Source of the DNA: Verticiella alkaliphila
GTDB taxonomy: Bacteria; Pseudomonadota; Gammaproteobacteria; Burkholderiales; Burkholderiaceae_B
Assembly: GCF_018904615.1 (NCBI RefSeq)
Contig: NZ_JADCNH010000017.1
Coordinates: forward strand, 1 to 64,000
Direction of reading: 5' to 3'
Length of the DNA: 64,000 bases
In this document: positions 62,336 through 64,000 of the stretch, one piece after another
How the letters are laid out: every line of letters starts with the position of its first letter
Position numbering within the stretch: position 1 is the stretch's first letter
Made by a program: the position numbers and the translations under genes
The notes under the pieces: generated by a model
The model's database searches: none
The model's input: the letters and a program-made list of their open reading frames with translations, nothing else
What the model was told of the DNA's origin: nothing

Positions 62336-62878
62336 ATGCTGCCTTCCGTCGATTTCATCCGCGACCGCATCCGCACGGTTCCCGATTGGCCCCGCGAGGG
62401 CGTCACCTTCCGCGACGTCACGCCGGTCTTCCAGGATCCGCGGGCCTTTCGCGTGCTCGTCGACCTGCTGGTCTATCGCTACATGGACAAGAGGATCGAC
62501 CTGATCGCGGGCATCGACGCACGCGGCTTCATCATCGGCAGCGTGCTCGCCTACGAGCTCAACCTGGGCTTCGTGCCGATCCGCAAGAAGGGCAAGTTGC
62601 CGTATCTGACGGTGGCCGAAGAGTACGAACTCGAGTACGGCAGCGCGGCCATCGAAATGCACACCGATGCCGTGTTGCCCGGTCAGCGCGTGCTGGTGAT
62701 CGACGACCTCATCGCCACGGGTGGCACCATGCTGGCCGCCGTGAAGCTCCTGCAGCGCCTGCAGGCAGACGTGGTGGAGGCCGCCGCGATCATCGATCTG
62801 GACGGCCTGGGCGGCAGCGCCGCCGTGCGGGCGGCCGGTGTGCCCGTGTTTCCGGTGTGCGTATTCGGCGGCGAGTGA
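62336..62878 (+). CDS. apt: Adenine phosphoribosyltransferase
   Basis: Salvages adenine to AMP using PRPP. The 180 residues contain the PRPP-binding motif [11 protein letters not shown] (121-131), [10 protein letters not shown] and the conserved KKGKLP loop. Length is normal. It is convergent with the uvrA fragment; a strong hairpin separates them. Confidence 0.95.
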   Translation: MLPSVDFIRDRIRTVPDWPREGVTFRDVTPVFQDPRAFRVLVDLLVYRYMDKRIDLIAGIDARGFIIGSVLAYELNLGFVPIRKKGKLPYLTVAEEYELEYGSAAIEMHTDAVLPGQRVLVIDDLIATGGTMLAAVKLLQRLQADVVEAAAIIDLDGLGGSAAVRAAGVPVFPVCVFGGE

Positions 62879-62936
62879 GCCGCTGAGGTGAGGGGCGCTG
62901 GCGCGATGCCAGCGGCTGTCCTAGTCGTCGGGTGAC

Positions 62937-62973
62937 GGCGCGGTGCGCCGGCAGCTGGCCGGCGCACCGCGCC
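62937..62973. terminator. Hairpin between convergent apt and uvrA
   Basis: A perfect 16-bp GC-only stem (62937-62952 with 62958-62973) with a 5-nt loop, 58 nt after apt and 6 nt before the uvrA stop. No T-tract on either strand, as with the hairpin after metK. Confidence 0.6.
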
Positions 62974-62979
62974 TGGCGG

Positions 62980-64000
62980 TCAGGCCGCCTTGCCCGGCAT
63001 GGCGCGCAGCACGCGGCCCAGGTATGGCCCCGTGTGGCTTTCCTCGCTCGCGGCGACGTCTTCCGGGCGTCCCTGCGCCACGATGCGACCACCCCCATCG
63101 CCGCCTTCCGGCCCCATGTCGATCACCCAGTCCGCCGTCTTGATGACGTCCAGATTGTGTTCGATCACGACCACGGTATTGCCGGCATCCACGAGCTGGT
63201 TCAGCACGCCCAGGAGCATCGCGATGTCATGGAAATGCAGGCCGGTGGTCGGCTCGTCCAGGATGTACAGCGTGCGCCCCGTACCGCGCTTGGAGAGTTC
63301 CAGCGAGAGCTTGACGCGCTGGGCCTCGCCACCGGAGAGCGTGGTGGCCGACTGGCCGAGACGGATGTAGCCCAGGCCCACCGCGGTGAGCGTCTGCAGC
63401 TTGCGCGCGAGTGTGGGCACGGCCGAGAAGAACTCGACGCCCTCGTCCACGGTCATGTCCAGCACTTCGCTGATGCTGCGCCCGCGATAGCGCACTTCCA
63501 GCGTCTCGCGGTTGTAGCGCCGGCCGTGGCAGACATCGCAGGGCACGTACATGTCGGGCAGGAAGTGCATCTCCACCTTGACCACGCCGTCGCCCTGGCA
63601 GGCTTCGCAGCGTCCGCCCTTCACGTTGAAGCTGAAGCGGCCCGGATCGTAGCCTCGCGCGCGCGCCTCGGGCACGCCCGCGAAGAGTTCGCGGATGGGC
63701 GTGAAGAGCCCCGTGTAGGTGGCCGGGTTGCTGCGCGGTGTGCGCCCGATGGGGCTCTGGTCGACGATGATGATCTTGTCGAAGTGCTCCAGGCCTTCGA
63801 TGCCCTGGTAGGGCGCGGGCTCGGTCTGGCTGTTGTGCAGGTGGCGCGAGACGGCGGTGGCCAGCGTGTCGTTCACGAGCGTGGACTTGCCACTGCCCGA
63901 GACGCCGCTCACGCACACCAGCGGCCGGTGGGAATGCGCAGGTCCACGGACTTGAGGTTGTTGCCCTGGCAGCCGGTGATGCTCAGCCAGCCGTTGTCCT
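62980..64000 (-). CDS. uvrA: Excinuclease ABC subunit A (C-terminal part; frameshifted; cut by window edge)
   Basis: The C-terminal third of UvrA, the damage-sensing ATPase of nucleotide excision repair. Visible are the second Walker A ([12 protein letters not shown]), the CxxC zinc module (CEACQGDG and [10 protein letters not shown]), signature [13 protein letters not shown] and [15 protein letters not shown]. The frame breaks at about 63923-63924: upstream sequence [20 protein letters not shown] ends in RIPTG, then W-C-A-stop, and one more C in GGCC(C)GCTGG restores [17 protein letters not shown]. The gene continues beyond 64000. The break is probably an error in the sequence rather than a dead gene. 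Confidence 0.92.
   Translation of the reverse strand, partial: GQRLAEHHRLPGQQPQVRGPAHSHRPLVCVSGVSGSGKSTLVNDTLATAVSRHLHNSQTEPAPYQGIEGLEHFDKIIIVDQSPIGRTPRSNPATYTGLFTPIRELFAGVPEARARGYDPGRFSFNVKGGRCEACQGDGVVKVEMHFLPDMYVPCDVCHGRRYNRETLEVRYRGRSISEVLDMTVDEGVEFFSAVPTLARKLQTLTAVGLGYIRLGQSATTLSGGEAQRVKLSLELSKRGTGRTLYILDEPTTGLHFHDIAMLLGVLNQLVDAGNTVVVIEHNLDVIKTADWVIDMGPEGGDGGGRIVAQGRPEDVAASEESHTGPYLGRVLRAMPGKAA

Noticed and set aside
1-64000. CRISPR arrays, insertion sequences, prophage
   Set aside because: Reading through found no regular spaced repeats, transposase motifs or phage structural genes; the only repeat array is the two-copy element at 8.2 kb.

Overview
The window is a high-GC, gene-dense stretch of a Gram-negative chromosome. 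The genes point to a betaproteobacterium of the order Burkholderiales, most like Alcaligenaceae (Bordetella/Achromobacter type): a metK beside an LpxL-type acyltransferase, a Bug-family binding protein, a kdsD-kdsC-lptC-lptA-lptB-hpf-ptsN-hprK chain, and heme-copper oxidase genes of beta-proteobacterial style. The genus cannot be fixed from the sequence alone. I see no prophage, insertion sequence or CRISPR array.

Layout. 0-6 kb: lipid A acyltransferases, metK behind a SAM-II-like riboswitch, a Bug binding protein, a lipoprotein gamma-glutamyltransferase, and slyX. 6-12 kb: a sulfate uptake operon (sbp-cysT-cysW-cysA) interrupted by a tandem 84-bp repeat that is itself an overlapping mini-ORF, then a DUF1289 protein, an SDR-like protein and a DsbA-fold isomerase. 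12-21 kb: a FadR-type GntR regulator and an inducible-looking operon (ABC importer, epimerase, SDR, hydantoinase-like amidohydrolase, and an Asp/Glu-racemase homologue lacking its catalytic cysteines). A frameshifted gene of the same superfamily lies divergently. 21-31 kb: acetoacetyl-CoA synthetase, a DODA-type dioxygenase, rlmJ, tRNA-Arg, an LTA-synthase-like membrane phosphotransferase, a two-component system and a GAF histidine kinase. 31-48 kb: a concentration of stress genes: a Mn-riboswitch-controlled TerC protein, trehalose synthesis (otsB-otsA), Mn catalase with a GSP39-like SDR, SodC and Ku-LigD, with xerD, a YbaK deacylase and a serine acetyltransferase between them. 48-55 kb: a caa3-type oxidase (CoxB-cytochrome c fusion and subunit I+III fusion), a DUF2231 protein, a HemJ/CopD-like protein and TesB. 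55-64 kb: tRNA-Asn, then the envelope/PTS chain from hprK back to kdsD, a TetR regulator, apt and the start of the uvrA fragment.

A recurring feature matters for anyone using this annotation. Four genes (a racemase-family gene, xerD, coxB, uvrA), and probably lptA as a fifth, are disrupted by what looks like loss of one base in a short C/G run or GC repeat. Because xerD, lptA, uvrA and coxB are conserved housekeeping genes, a systematic sequence or assembly error is more likely than real decay. The reading frames should be treated as intact in the organism until re-sequenced.
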